From: Hymenopellis radicata
Lineage: Eukaryota; Basidiomycota; Agaricomycetes; Agaricales; Physalacriaceae
Reading direction: 5' to 3'
Assembly (NCBI GenBank): GCA_015501595.1
Contig: JADNRX010000494.1
Location: 1-38,230 of the forward strand
DNA: 38,230 nucleotides
Position 1 is the first letter of the stretch. Each line of letters opens with the position of its first letter. Both the position numbers and the translations under genes were made by a program. The notes beneath the pieces are model-generated. The model was not told the DNA's origin. It saw only the letters and a program-made list of their open reading frames with translations, and made no database searches. Shown here piece by piece: positions 19,458 to 30,759 of the stretch.

Positions 19458-19932
19458 CATATTACATGACGAAGGTGTCGAGCTGAGCTTGTCGTTGAAC
19501 TTGGATTTCCTCAGGACTGTCACCGATTCATACATTATTGGCCTTGGCAGGTACGTGACGCGTCGGAACTTTCTCTGTACCATGACCGCGCGCTTGTACT
19601 CACTCCATGTAGACTTCATTAGGACTGGGCTCCTTGCTTGAGCGTCGTGATAGAAGAACAAAGGTCAATTAGAATCCGCTTCGAGATCATATGTGTTCCC
19701 TGTTGGGGAGAAACTGTTCGAAAGCGAAGTCGCTCATCGCGAGAATTATGTCCCAACTTGAACTTGGTCTCAACTCCCATGTCCAAATCGGGTTGACAGC
19801 GAGCAACTCGGGCGCCTTATACTGCTCATTGTGAGCGACATGATGCGATGTCACGCCCATAGGTCATTCGCTTTGATCCTCGGCTCCATATCAGCTCTCA
19901 GGGCCTTAGGTAGGGAGATAGATAGATAGATA
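19458..19932. other. Gene-free stretch with a GATA microsatellite
   Basis: No supported gene; the short open frames on both strands near 19420-19660 have no recognisable motif. A (GATA)4-type microsatellite sits at about 19918-19933, exactly at the left edge of the segment duplicated with 1960-2691. Confidence 0.5.
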
Positions 19933-19957
19933 GGAAGTGACCCACCCAAATTGAAGT

Positions 19958-21951
19958 ATGCTTCACCTTGCCTCAGCCGCCTTGGCTGTGTTTCTGTGTG
20001 GCCTTGCGTCCGCATACCAGGCTCCGCTCTCCATACCGTCCAAGAACGTCTTGATCACACCAGAGACGGACGCTTTTGTGAACAAGCTCATTGCAGACTG
20101 GAATTCGACAGGCTTATCGGTCGCCGTAGTGCGCAAGGACCCTCCGTCCCAGGCGGCTGGCGACGCGAATTCGGGTCGTATGGCATCGCCAAAGGCAATG
20201 GCTCACCAGTGAATCCTGATACCATGTACGCTATCGCGTCGAATAGCAAACTCTTTCTGGCTCTTTCCGTCGGTCTTATCATCAGCAACGACTCGCTCGC
20301 AGACGCGCGGGGTGAACGGATTGACTGGACTACAAGGCCAGAGCTCTCATTCCCGAATGGGCTCTCATGGACGAGGACATGCACCGTGGCGTCAACATCC
20401 AGGACATGCTCTCCCATCGCACTGGCATGCCCCGACACGACTTTTCAGGTATGGTCCGCGACGGCGGCGTCCCCGAAATGGTAACTCGCGTTCATCTATG
20501 ACAGCGAGAGTTACTCAAGCGTCCCACAGATCTCTACTTTACGCCATCTTCGTCCCTCGGCCGAGTTCCGCCAGACCTTCCAGTACAACAACCTCATGTA
20601 CGAGACCCTATCCTATCTCCCCTCCCTGCTTCTCAACCAGACGTACGAATCGTACATCCATGACACATCTTCACCCCGCTCGGCATGTCTTCTTCGACGT
20701 ACTCCGTCGCAGAAGCAGAGCAATCCGGACACATGGCGGATGGCTTCCACAGAGACATGCGCGACACGACCATGGCAAGAACGGCACGCTCACCGCCACG
20801 GTGCCCTACTTCCAACGGCCCGGCGAAGAATCCATCTGGGCTGGTGCAGGTGGTGTTCTCAGCTCTGCGCGCGATTTGGTAAGTCGCGTCGTGGCAACAT
20901 TCGTCGTGTCTGATCACCGCAGGCAACATGGGTCTCAATGTTATTAAATCAAGGCCGTCACCCGACCTCCAATGAGTCGGTTATACCGGCACACGTCGTG
21001 GACCACGTTGCACAGGGACTGACGGTCTCTGCGGGCAAAGCATCCTATCCGGAACTGGTGTGTCGCATCCCATTAACGGACGTACCACATCTCTGATTCC
21101 CTCCTTCCCAAAGAGTCCCAAGGTGTATGGATGCGGTCAATGGAGATACACCTACCAAGGACACGAAATCGTCGAACACGGCGGCCATAACCCTGGCTTC
21201 CTCACCCAAATTTCACGCTTTCCAAACGACAACCTTGGTCTCGTCCTCTTGTCAAACGACGAAGACGCTTACGGTCTCTACGACGCCGTCAAATGGAGAA
21301 TAGTCGAAGACGTTCTTCAATTGCCCCATATCGACTGGGATAGCAGGTCAGTGGGGCTGCACGGTGTGAAAATTGCGGCGCAATATTAATTATATCAGGT
21401 TCCGCAAAGAAAACGCCGACTCTGTCACCGAAGCAAAGCGGAAAGCTGTGTCACGTCCACAGACCCCCCAGCCACCCAGTTCACCCTTCACCGACATGCA
21501 AGGGACGTTTTCCCATCCAACATATGGATCATTCTCTCCATGTTACGTTGCGCATCCGTCCACGCGACGCTGTCAATCACTCCTTGCGCATCCGGTGTCT
21601 CAACGTCTTTTGTCCGATATTAATGACAATGTTCCCACTCTTCTTGTCCCGTTCAAGCGAACCTTCACCACGCACATTCTACTGCGCCACTTTGATGGGA
21701 ATTTCTTCAACGCTTCCATGATCTGGTCAAACTATGATGTTCGTAAAGCAGAAGGACATGCAGGTGCGGAGGGCCATCTCCTCGTGGGTATGGATGAACG
21801 TTTCGAGGTCGAATGGGTCGAGGATTCTGTCGGTCTAGGCTGGGCGTTCAAGGGTAACTTCTGGGGTAAGCAAGGAGATGATGCGCAGTCACCAGGTGGT
21901 GTGGGGCGATCTAGTGCGGAAGTTTGGTTTGATCTGGTGGACAACTTGTGA
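19958..21951 (+). pseudogene. Secreted serine beta-lactamase-like hydrolase, long copy with frameshifts
   Basis: Family of class C beta-lactamase/DD-peptidase-fold serine hydrolases, in fungi mostly of unknown substrate. The signal peptide is identical to the copy at 1978. SxxK lies in ASNSKLF (about 20235-20255), YxN in FQYNNLMYE, and the third motif is EHGGHNPGF (21175-21200). The C-terminal lipocalin-like part (HILLRHFDGNFFNASMIWSN) runs to the stop. Introns: about 20480-20538, one just after SSARDL (20879-20923), one at about 21058-21116, and one after DWDSR. The frame is broken four times by apparent one-base losses: near 20141 (CCCC to CCC against the left copy), near 20332 (AAA to AA), near 20663 (GAACAC to GACAC) and near 20771 (THGKNG out of frame). 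The first three are seen against the left copy, the last only by family reading. Either a decaying gene or homopolymer errors in a duplicated region. Confidence 0.8.
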
Positions 21952-22231
21952 ACAGCATCCATACCATGCACCTGTTAGCCAATGACAACACGCATTTCTG
22001 ATGTAAAACATGAACTTAAAGGAGCTTTATGAAAGCCCGCGATGGTGGCGTGGCGCTTCCCGTCTCCCACTGTTTGTCAGACGATTAATCTTTTCGACAA
22101 GAATACAACTATAAAACACGAGAGAAGGAATGATATATATATATAATCCACATGGTATCAGTAGTGTAAAGGTAGCAATAGTAAAATAGATAGGAATTCA
22201 AACATAAAAAGTACGCATACATCACCACATA
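21952..22231. other. Short convergent intergenic region
   Basis: Lies between the 3' ends of the hydrolase (+) and the Arf-GEF (-). Contains a (TA)n run at about 22131-22144; otherwise AT-rich 3' UTR-like sequence. Confidence 0.5.
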
Positions 22232-25200
22232 TCAGTCATCCTCCTCATCTCCTCCGCTGGCTAGCTCGCGGCGGTGAGCTTTGAGCGTTAGATGTTCCGG
22301 CCCTGGTGTTGAAGGTTCGTCATCCTCTTCAATCGTTGCTTCATTCGGCCCCTTCCATTTACTCGCTGACTCTTCCGGAGAGTTTCCTCCGTTAAGAGCC
22401 CGCTCTAAGGCTGACAAAATGGATGAGTATCGACAGCAGCCACTAGACAAACGACTGAACCTTTTTCGCCACGCTTCTTGAGTCGTAAGGTCATGGCAGC
22501 TTGTAGCGAATCTATATACAGGTCATACTTCACAATCTCTGTCAAGAGGTATTGTGATTTCTTCTCGAAGTTGCTTTGGGCTTTCACCCAATTGGTCGTG
22601 CGAGGTTGATACTACCAGACGAGATTAGATTAGTGTGAAGTAGACATGACAGAAGGTCTTACCAAGGCTTGCATCGGTTGCTGCAATTCATTGTGTTTCT
22701 GTAGATCGTGCTTGAGAGCCGCGACATGTTTCCGTAAGGCTTCCATCTGCGCCTCTTCGTCATGGTCGCTTGACACTCCTGGAGGTAAGGGCGGCTTCCA
22801 GTCGTTGATGTAGATTCTGTCATTCCAAGGCGAACGAGTCGCACGGACAGTCGCGGCGCCGTCGCGCCATCCGAATCTACTGTGAGAGCTTCGGCCGCTC
22901 ATGATGCTCATAGAGTCGTCCTTGGTCGACTCTGAATCCGACTGCGAGCGGTGGTGTACGGGATCCTCCACTCGATTCCAGCCATACTCCATGTTGGAAA
23001 CGCCACCGGCAAGCGGCTCCTTACTAGTCCGGGCAGCCCAGTAGTTGCACGTCGATACCCACTCGTTCACGAGCTCCTCAGTTCCGGCTTGGAAGAAATA
23101 TACACCGCCGTGGGACAAAGTCAAAACCATACAATATGGCCGTTGTCTGTTATAGCCGGGAGGAGGTAGAGCATGTGCCAAAGAATGCGTGAGTTGAACC
23201 GTCCCGACAGAATTGGCATTCGCCTTAGAAATCGATGAGCCAATGCTTCAAGGGCAAACCAGCACTTACCAGCCAGTTGCCACCGCCCATAGCACCAGAA
23301 CTCCCCGAACCGTGTTCACCAAATGTGAACATGCTCAGTTCGCCGCGCTGAATAACAACAAAGACATCCAGCCACGATTTGTCTTTCGCCCTCTTATTTG
23401 CCGCCTCCCAGTACTGTTTCCTACAGAGCATACCTTCCTTTGCCCAAGGAGCCCCAAGGAGGGCCAACTCCTCATCGGATATGCTAATCGTTGTCGAATC
23501 TGAGTGTTCCGAATGTACACTCTGGCTATCATCTTCTTTCGCTTCCCGAATGATCGTATGCGAAAGATTGTGAGCAAACCCTAGGGTCGGAGCAAGGAAC
23601 GACGAGCTAGAGCCGTAAACGTCGTGAGTCGAGGTGGCGAAACTAGGAGAAGGGCTGACACGTCCATCAATGCTGCTGTTGCTGCTATATGGACTAGCAC
23701 CATTTTGGGTGAGGATAGACTGCAAACCGCGGATGCTCCCTCTCTTTAAAGTTGCCAAGCGATCGGGAGGGCCTCGCAAGCTTCGATTTCTGAGCATCGA
23801 CGAAGAGCCTGGTGTCAAGGACGACATAGACGAACGGCCGCTCAAAGGCTGCAATATTTGGCTGCTCTTAATGGCGTTGTACATGTCCTATGAAGAACAG
23901 TCAGATAAGAGTGAATGCATTCACGGTGACAGGTGCTGACCTTCAACAAGTTTTCCATTTCGATTTCCCACGGCCGACCGTAGCTGTGAGTGCTAGATAT
24001 TGAGGATTTGAGATCTTGACTCGAGGGTTCTGTAGGCGCATCACTGGACATCGTGGCTGTGCTGGCAAAAGAGAAAGCAGGCGAGGACATGATGGTCTCC
24101 TTGGAAATGCTATTCCAACTAGTGATGCTATCGCTTCGTTTTGAACGATATCGGCTCTCGGTATGTGTCGACTCTGAACCGCCATTGTGCAAACTGCTCG
24201 AATCCGGACTCGAGTCAGACGCCTCTGAAGGGGTCGGCTCCAGCTGCGTCTGAATAGCCGTCAGCGTGTTCCGGACGAACTGACTCTTCGACATTCGTGT
24301 TGTGAGATCAGCGACATGAAGATCGGTGTTGAGCAGTAAGAGAGAGTAAGAAACAGCATGGACAATATCTGAGCGAAGATAAGTAAGGTCTCTGCATAAG
24401 TCGATAATACGCACTGGCAGAGCCAAATACTGCGGTCGGATTGCAATCCCAGTAACGTCGACTGAACTCCGCAAGGATACGATCCACCTGTTGAGTTTCA
24501 CCTTTCAGGTATAACTTGGAGCACAGGCGCCTGTAACAAGTAAGCGAGACGCGTCAAATAAGGTTCTTTGGGGCAATTACCTGAAGGCTAGATCGAGTCG
24601 AAGGTTGGAAAAGTCAAAGAAGTCAACATAATACTGCAGAGTGGCCTTGTTGATGGCACCGCTGAAAATATTCAATAACGATACCAAAGACGTGATATCC
24701 TCAGACGACTTACGTTCCACCAAGCCACTCTGCAATCTTCTCCTTTGCCAGAAACTCTTCGTCTTCAGACCAGCATCGTTGCGCGAGTTCTTTGGCTCTT
24801 GCGTCAGGATCTTCATCATTTTCACCACGCGAAGGACTGGAGGACGGAAACCGTTTGAGAGTTATGTCATGTACAGTCAAGTCTTGTGGTGAGGTGGCAA
24901 GCGGGGGCGTTGGGACTAAGATGGGGATGAGTTTTCGCGTTTGGAGTACGGAAGGGATCACTTACGCTTACGAATCACACCGAGGTCTTGTTGTGAGGTG
25001 CTTGGAGGTATAGGAACTGCGATGTCGATTCGGTCTTCAATAAATACGTCAGGAATAAACACTTACGCTTGCGAGGACCATCACCGTTTGTAAGGGGAAT
25101 AAGCGATGGCTCAGAACTTGACGCTGTTGAACGATGCATTCCACGTAGGCCTCGAGATGGCGTTGGCCCTGTTGAACTCCGAAGAGGACTTGAACCGTGC

Positions 25201-26835
25201 CTTGAACCTGGACCGCGGGGTGAACCGAACGCGCTTGGGGCGGAACTAGTCATCGAAGGCGTCTGGAGGGAAGAAGTGCGCGGAGGTACAATAGGTGATA
25301 GTTCGGGTCGGGCATCACCATCTTCGAGATTTAACGTTAAGATGGGCGTCGTGAGGGATACATGTTTCGTGAGGTGCGTTGTGTTACCTGCACGAGAGGG
25401 AGAAGAAACGGCGCCGTCAGTCTTTGATCTCATATATGCGGCACGTCGAGCAGGAGTAGAAGGATCACGAAGATCTAAAGAAGTAGACGCAGTCTCAAGT
25501 TGAGAAAGTTCACCTTGGAAGTCGTCCAGGATGCCATTTAAGGTCGTGTCTTCCTCAGAGGCCCGCTTCGAAGCCATCGCAAGAGAGGCAGCGAGCGCCT
25601 GCTTGAGTTCAACGTCGCCAACACTCATGCTTCGACGTTTGCCGTAAGCCCCAGATGTCTCTGCGGATTTGCTTCTCATCATTTTCTGGGGTGAAGGTGT
25701 GCCGAGTTTCTCCACGAAAACCATTGACCTGTCATCGTCCAAGTCCGGCGCTAGCTGTCCCATGATGGGAGGAAGGGGTTTGCTGAGCGACGTTTGTAGA
25801 ATGGTCGGTGTTGTGTCCTTGGGAGACGATGAGGTGAAGACGTCTGCTATAGGAGAGCTGGATGGGCCAGCAGATTGTCGACGGAATTCAGAGGGGACAG
25901 AAGGAACAGGCGGATTGAAGGCTTGAAGTAGTGAAGAGGGAGAACTGGCTCCGGCATCCGTTTTCTGTAGAAAAGAGGTCAATAGAGCACTTGGAGGATA
26001 AATAGAACGCACAGATCGTTCCCGAACAGTGCTTTGACCAAGCATCTTTCCCAAGAAGGCGCTCGTCTTTGCCCTGACCGAGGACCTTGCCGGCTGAAAT
26101 GAATTCAGTTTGATCACTGAGGTACACGAAATCGTCTGAGATTACCTTTGGAGAACCATTTTCCATTGGACGTGGGCTGGGCATGACCCACTCCGGACTT
26201 GCGTCTCCAGGCGGGTTACGCTGTAATTTATTTTTCTTGGGCAGCGGAGTAACGGGTGGTGACTGGTTCGACGACGGACGATGTCGGTTACCGTTGGAGG
26301 TGCGATCAGGTAAAGGGGGAGGAGATTCGCGTCGTTTCTCGTGCTTGTGATGTCCAACAAGGGCGCCGCCGCGCTCCTTCGACTTGCGGAGTAGCGTGGC
26401 TAGGTCGGGGCTCGACGACGTTCCTGGAGATCGATACATTGACCGTCGTTTCACCTGGTGCTCGCTGTCTGTCGTATCGCTGAAAACGTCGCCCGACGCC
26501 GAGGAGGATGATGGTGGTAGGCCAGTAACCCTCATTGCAGATGACTGCCCTGCAGCAGGTGTCGGGGTTGGAGGAATGACCGTAGGTGTTGTTGGTGTGA
26601 TGGACTTTGTTGGAGGTGAATGAAATCGGCCTGCAGGCCCCGGGCTGTCTGCACCGTGGCCGAGTGAGCTCAGGTCTGGTCCCTCCTTGAGCATCACAGT
26701 GTGCTCAGCGCGCAAAGCTGTTTCAAAATCCATTTCTGTACGCGATACTCGCTTTTGACTGGCGCTCATATCGGATCCCACTGCGGGTTGCAGGAACGAC
26801 GTTGGCGGGGGTCCTGTCGACCGCGAGCGGAGCAT
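22232..26835 (-). CDS. Sec7 + PH domain Arf guanine nucleotide exchange factor (Syt1/EFA6-like)
   Basis: Activates Arf GTPases in vesicle traffic. The start ATG at 26835 opens a long Ser/Pro-rich, probably disordered region (to about 25000). The Sec7 domain follows: FLAKEKIAEWLGG (about 24715-24755), LQYYVDFFDFSNLRLDLAFR, then KGETQQVDRILAEF near 24480-24510, where the Glu of KGET is the expected catalytic glutamic finger, and VHAVSYSLLLLNTDLH and MSKSQFVRNTL (24270-24360). After a Ser-rich linker comes a PH domain (KEGMLCRKQYWEAANKRAKD...WLDVFVVIQRGELSMF, about 23340-23450, through GGVYFFQAGTEELVNEWVST, about 23060-23125). The C-terminal tail has a coiled-coil-prone stretch (EALRKHVAALKHDLQKHNEL) and an acidic end (GGDEEDD). 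Sec7 followed by PH and coiled coil is the EFA6/Syt1 arrangement, unlike the large Sec7/BIG GEFs. Several short introns. No lesion seen. Confidence 0.9.
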
Positions 26836-27283
26836 ACTTTAGGGTAGCCAGTGTAATGGTCCGTCGAGCCTCGCCTTGAGCCCACCTATGCTCTGCTCTG
26901 GGAGGATGAATGAGGGTGAGTTCTTTCCCCGTGATCAGTACACTTCACGCTCCGATCACTTTGAATGAAATACGTCTGATTTACTAGTGGTACTATATCT
27001 GTCGCGTTTCACGCTGTACCCAGTAATCCTACAGCCCTATACGTAGTAAGTGGTAACATTAAAGTGTAGTGGAACAAAATGGACACATATGAGCGAGGAA
27101 AGAAAAAAGTAAGAGTACATCTACAGGAGCAAATCGTAATAGATAGCATGACATTGACAACAAAATATACCAATATAAATTCGTCGAGGGAGATGCTGAA
27201 GGAGTGTGGCGGGCGAGCGCCGGGTGGAGAGGCTAAGTGGAAATAATACATGGTGGTTGGCAATCCGGAGGCGCATCAATACT
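26836..27283. other. Intergenic region between Arf-GEF start and GATA-factor stop
   Basis: Should hold the GATA-factor 3' UTR and the Arf-GEF promoter. AT-rich, no open frame with recognisable content, no clear motif. Confidence 0.5.
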
Positions 27284-30200
27284 CTATTGAGTCCCTTTAC
27301 GGGAGGGCGCTGTTTGTATCTCAGAGCTGCGCCTCTGCCTCTTCACCGCAAGCCCAACGGGAACGGTTCCTGCACCGCGTCCAGCTGGGGCGCGGGTGCC
27401 CGATACTGCAGTCGAATTAGACGACGAGCGAGGGCGCGTAGTGGACGAGGACGCTATCTTCGTGAGCGCAGACCCTTTCCGCGGACCATTTGTCGGTGCG
27501 CCAGAGGCTCGATTTCTGCAAAAGATATGTAAGATATCGACCACACGCAACCTCGGAATGTGCGCGCACCTCTTCTTGATAACATCCGTCTTGAGTGATA
27601 ACGGGCGAACAACGCCGTGGAGTTTCTGAAATCATAGCGTCAGTACTTGCGACATCCCGATTCCCCAGGACACTCACGTAGAACAAACCACAAGCATTGC
27701 CTAAAAAACCGATCAGTCACACGTGTGCCCTGACGAACGAGGGCACGTACATAGAGGTTGTCCTTCGGGGTCCCGACGCCACAGCGGTGTGTTCGTGGTT
27801 TGACAGTTCGTGCACAAAGTTGGAGAATCCCCATCGCCCTTCCCGTCCTCATTCTTGTTCTCTGAGAGATCGGGAGTACTTGTGGAAGACCTCAATCCTC
27901 CCAATCGCGGAGAAGTGACACCGCCAGGTAACGACTTCTTGCGTGTGTGCTCGTTACCCCGAAGAGAGGCGTATTTCCTTCCACTGCTCCTCAAACCCTC
28001 AGGGATAGGCCCTTCAGTCGAAGGAGGCGTCGAAGCAGTCGAGGCGTTATACGGTTCGGGCGAGGCATTAGAGCTCGACCCGACACCGTTCCATCCATCA
28101 CTAGAAGGGCTTGCATGGAACGCGGGATATGTATCGCCGACGTTGAGAATCTGCGTTGGGTCCACATGTGTGTACGGATTCTGGGATAATGACCCTGATC
28201 CGTCCATGTTCGGATACACCATCCGCATGAAATCGAGCGAATTATCCTCCAAATCATACCTTTCGCCCAACGCTACTGACGCAGCATTCAATCCGTCAGA
28301 AGAGCCGACTGAGCTAGGCTGGAAGGTAGGTCCGCTGATGGACGACCTTGCGGAGCTGTGATAGCGCCCTTCGCCAGGCGTGCTTCCTTCCGCTGCCGGC
28401 AACAATGTTGGGAAGTCGCCCCCACCTTGATGGATGTCGAACATCCCTCCTTCGTATGGTCCGAAAGAGAAATTGAATGAGGTTGATGGGAATGAACTTG
28501 AGGCCTCGAAGTTGTGTTCGTTGTCTGCATTGACGCGAGATGTCGCCATCGACATTTCGACATCCGACGGATCTGCACGAAGCATACTTTCGACGTGAGG
28601 GGCGTCCGCGGGCCTCTTGGTGCCAATGAGGCTTGGAGACAGAGGCTTCCCATTGACTTGATGACGTCCCGTTAAACCGGCGAGGATACCATCTTTACTA
28701 ACAGTATGGTCAAAACTAGTCTTGCGAACGTGTCTAGGGAAAGATCGATTCTCGGGAGAATGGGTAGTATTGGTAGGAGCAGCGCGAGGAATACCGTGGA
28801 GGCCAAATGATGGCAGCGAAGACGGACCGAAAGCAGGAGAGTTGAAAGTGGATGGGAAGTGAGCACTATTGAGATATCGAGATTCAGCGTCTGTCTCTTC
28901 GTACACGGAGGGGAGCTCGGCGCGGGCCTGGGGAGGACTTCGCCTCGTCGCAGAGAGCATGGAAGCTCCAGACAAGGGTGGTTTCGAAGACGGAAGCCTG
29001 AAGGAGTCGGCACCTATAGAGCCCTGAGTCGGCTGACCCAGAGTTGGAAATGTATATCGAGATTCAAAGGCATGCATGCCATCAGTGTCTAACGGTTCTG
29101 GGGGTCTTGAGCGCGAACGACTTGCCGGACGCCAGTCCATGGAAATACGCGAACGTGATCTGCTCATAGCGCGCCAATCCATTGGCGTTACACTAGAAAA
29201 GGGAGCCTAGTCAGCGAATGATAGACAGATGGTATGAGGCTAACATACTCATCATCGTCTTCATTGCCATCTTGATTGGCACCGTCAAATCCGACAACTC
29301 GAACTTTGGCTTTACCCTTGTCGATACGTCTTCCCCTCTCATCGGGATCTTTAGACTCAGCCGAAGGAGGAGAAGTAGAAAGCGGGGCAGAAGGCGACGT
29401 TGCTTCAGGCTTAACCGTAATAAGCCCATTCTTGTCTCGCTCCTCATCTTCTTTCTTCTTCTTTAATGCAAGAGCCATCATTCGCCAGGTAAGATTCTCC
29501 ATCCGTTGAGCGTGTGGTAAACCTGCCTTCGTCCGGGCGTACATTTTCCAGACTTGCGTCGCGAGTGGATCCTCTTTTGCTAACTGCTCCGGATCGGCAT
29601 CAGGAAGAGGCGTCGGGAGCAGGTCGGGAGAGCCGGACATGGGAGGGGACGTAAACGGACTTGTGGGATGCGAAATATTAAAGAGCTCGTCAGAAAGGAT
29701 GTCCGAGAATAGGGCCGACTTGGAATCAGACGGGGATGTTGGTGATATGGGAGATTGAGTGAACGTTGAACGGCTTGACGAAGGAGGTCCTGTTACAAGA
29801 GAGAGTGGGGGTCGGTTTAGCGATTCATGTATTGTGGATGCGGCGGGGGCTGTGGAGGCCGGGGACATCCAGAGTGATGGGGGTATTCCCGTATTTGAAC
29901 GCTCACCTGGATACGAAAGGGCAGATTCAAGTGGAGAGTGTGGCCCAAAACCACCACCACCAGAAAGTGAATCATAGCCGGAGGAGGATGTAGTCCCCGA
30001 ACGTCCGATTGGGACTGCATTCGCAAGTATGTTGCGGCCCGCTGTACGGCGGCGCTCGTCACCACCGTTAAAGTTGGGGTGTCTGGGCACAGCGTCAGGA
30101 CGAGCAGACTTGGGAGGGAAAGGATTGGAACCAGCCACGCCCTTTCCGTTCTGATGAATGTTATTGGAGGAAGAGGAAGAGCGTGGGATGGATGGACGAG

Positions 30201-30759
30201 ACGCAAAAGAAGAAGGCGGAGTATATGATACAGACGACTCTGACCATTGACCAGTCGCACTAGGTTGCCCGTTAACATCTATATTGGGCAAGTGTTGGCG
30301 TGAATTGGATGAAGCATTGTAGTTGGCGTGGAAGGAGCTGGCCGGTAGACTGGCGGAGTGCCCGGGTATTGGCGGAGAAATAGGACCTAATACGCCGTTG
30401 GCCGCCAAAGTCGCAAATACGGTAGGGTTTAGAGGTGCAGAAAATATGTTGCCCCATTCTGCAAGTACCCGCTCAGGATTGGGATGGTCGGACTGGCCCA
30501 GTGAACTTCTGGGCATCATCAAGTGCGAAGAGGGTCCCTGGGCAAGGGGTGTGTTTGTCGACCAAGGGGATGAATGGGCAGAGAGTGGAAGTGAACCAGG
30601 ATGGGGACTGTGTTCAGATGCACCAGATACTGATGGATGGGAGCTGGGTAGGCCAGTATTGACATTGGCCCGACTCGCTGGCGACCACGAGCGGGAGAAC
30701 GAGGAATCCATGAATCCTCTAACTGACGACGATGGTGGCTCCATCGACGAGTGCTGCAA
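27284..30759 (-). CDS. GATA-type zinc finger transcription factor, AreA/Nit2-like nitrogen regulator
   Basis: Five exons: 30759-29249, 29192-27751, 27700-27678, 27625-27570 and 27515-27284, all with GT/AG junctions. They total 3264 nt, exactly 1087 aa plus stop, which supports the model. The N-terminal half is Ser/Pro-rich and holds the conserved block DPLATQVWKMYARTKAGLPH followed by AQRMENLTWRMMALALKKKK (about 29450-29580), the DUF1752-type region typical of AreA/Nit2-class proteins. The single type IV finger is CTNCQTTNTPLWRRDPEGQ then PLCNAC (C-x2-C-x17-C-x2-C), assembled across exons 2 and 3, with exon 3 only 23 nt long. Then come [20 protein letters not shown] and a basic tail. Members of this class turn on nitrogen catabolism genes when good nitrogen sources are scarce; that role here is inferred from family. 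The upstream region has a cluster of GATA cores (31916-31978). Confidence 0.92.

Noticed and set aside
25069..25503. + strand open frame inside the Arf-GEF gene
   Set aside because: Antisense to the disordered N-terminal region; no recognisable motif.
27810..28361. Long + strand open frame across the GATA-factor gene
   Set aside because: It is the antisense shadow of exon 2; low-complexity Ser/Pro coding often leaves the opposite frame open, and the - strand model is exact.
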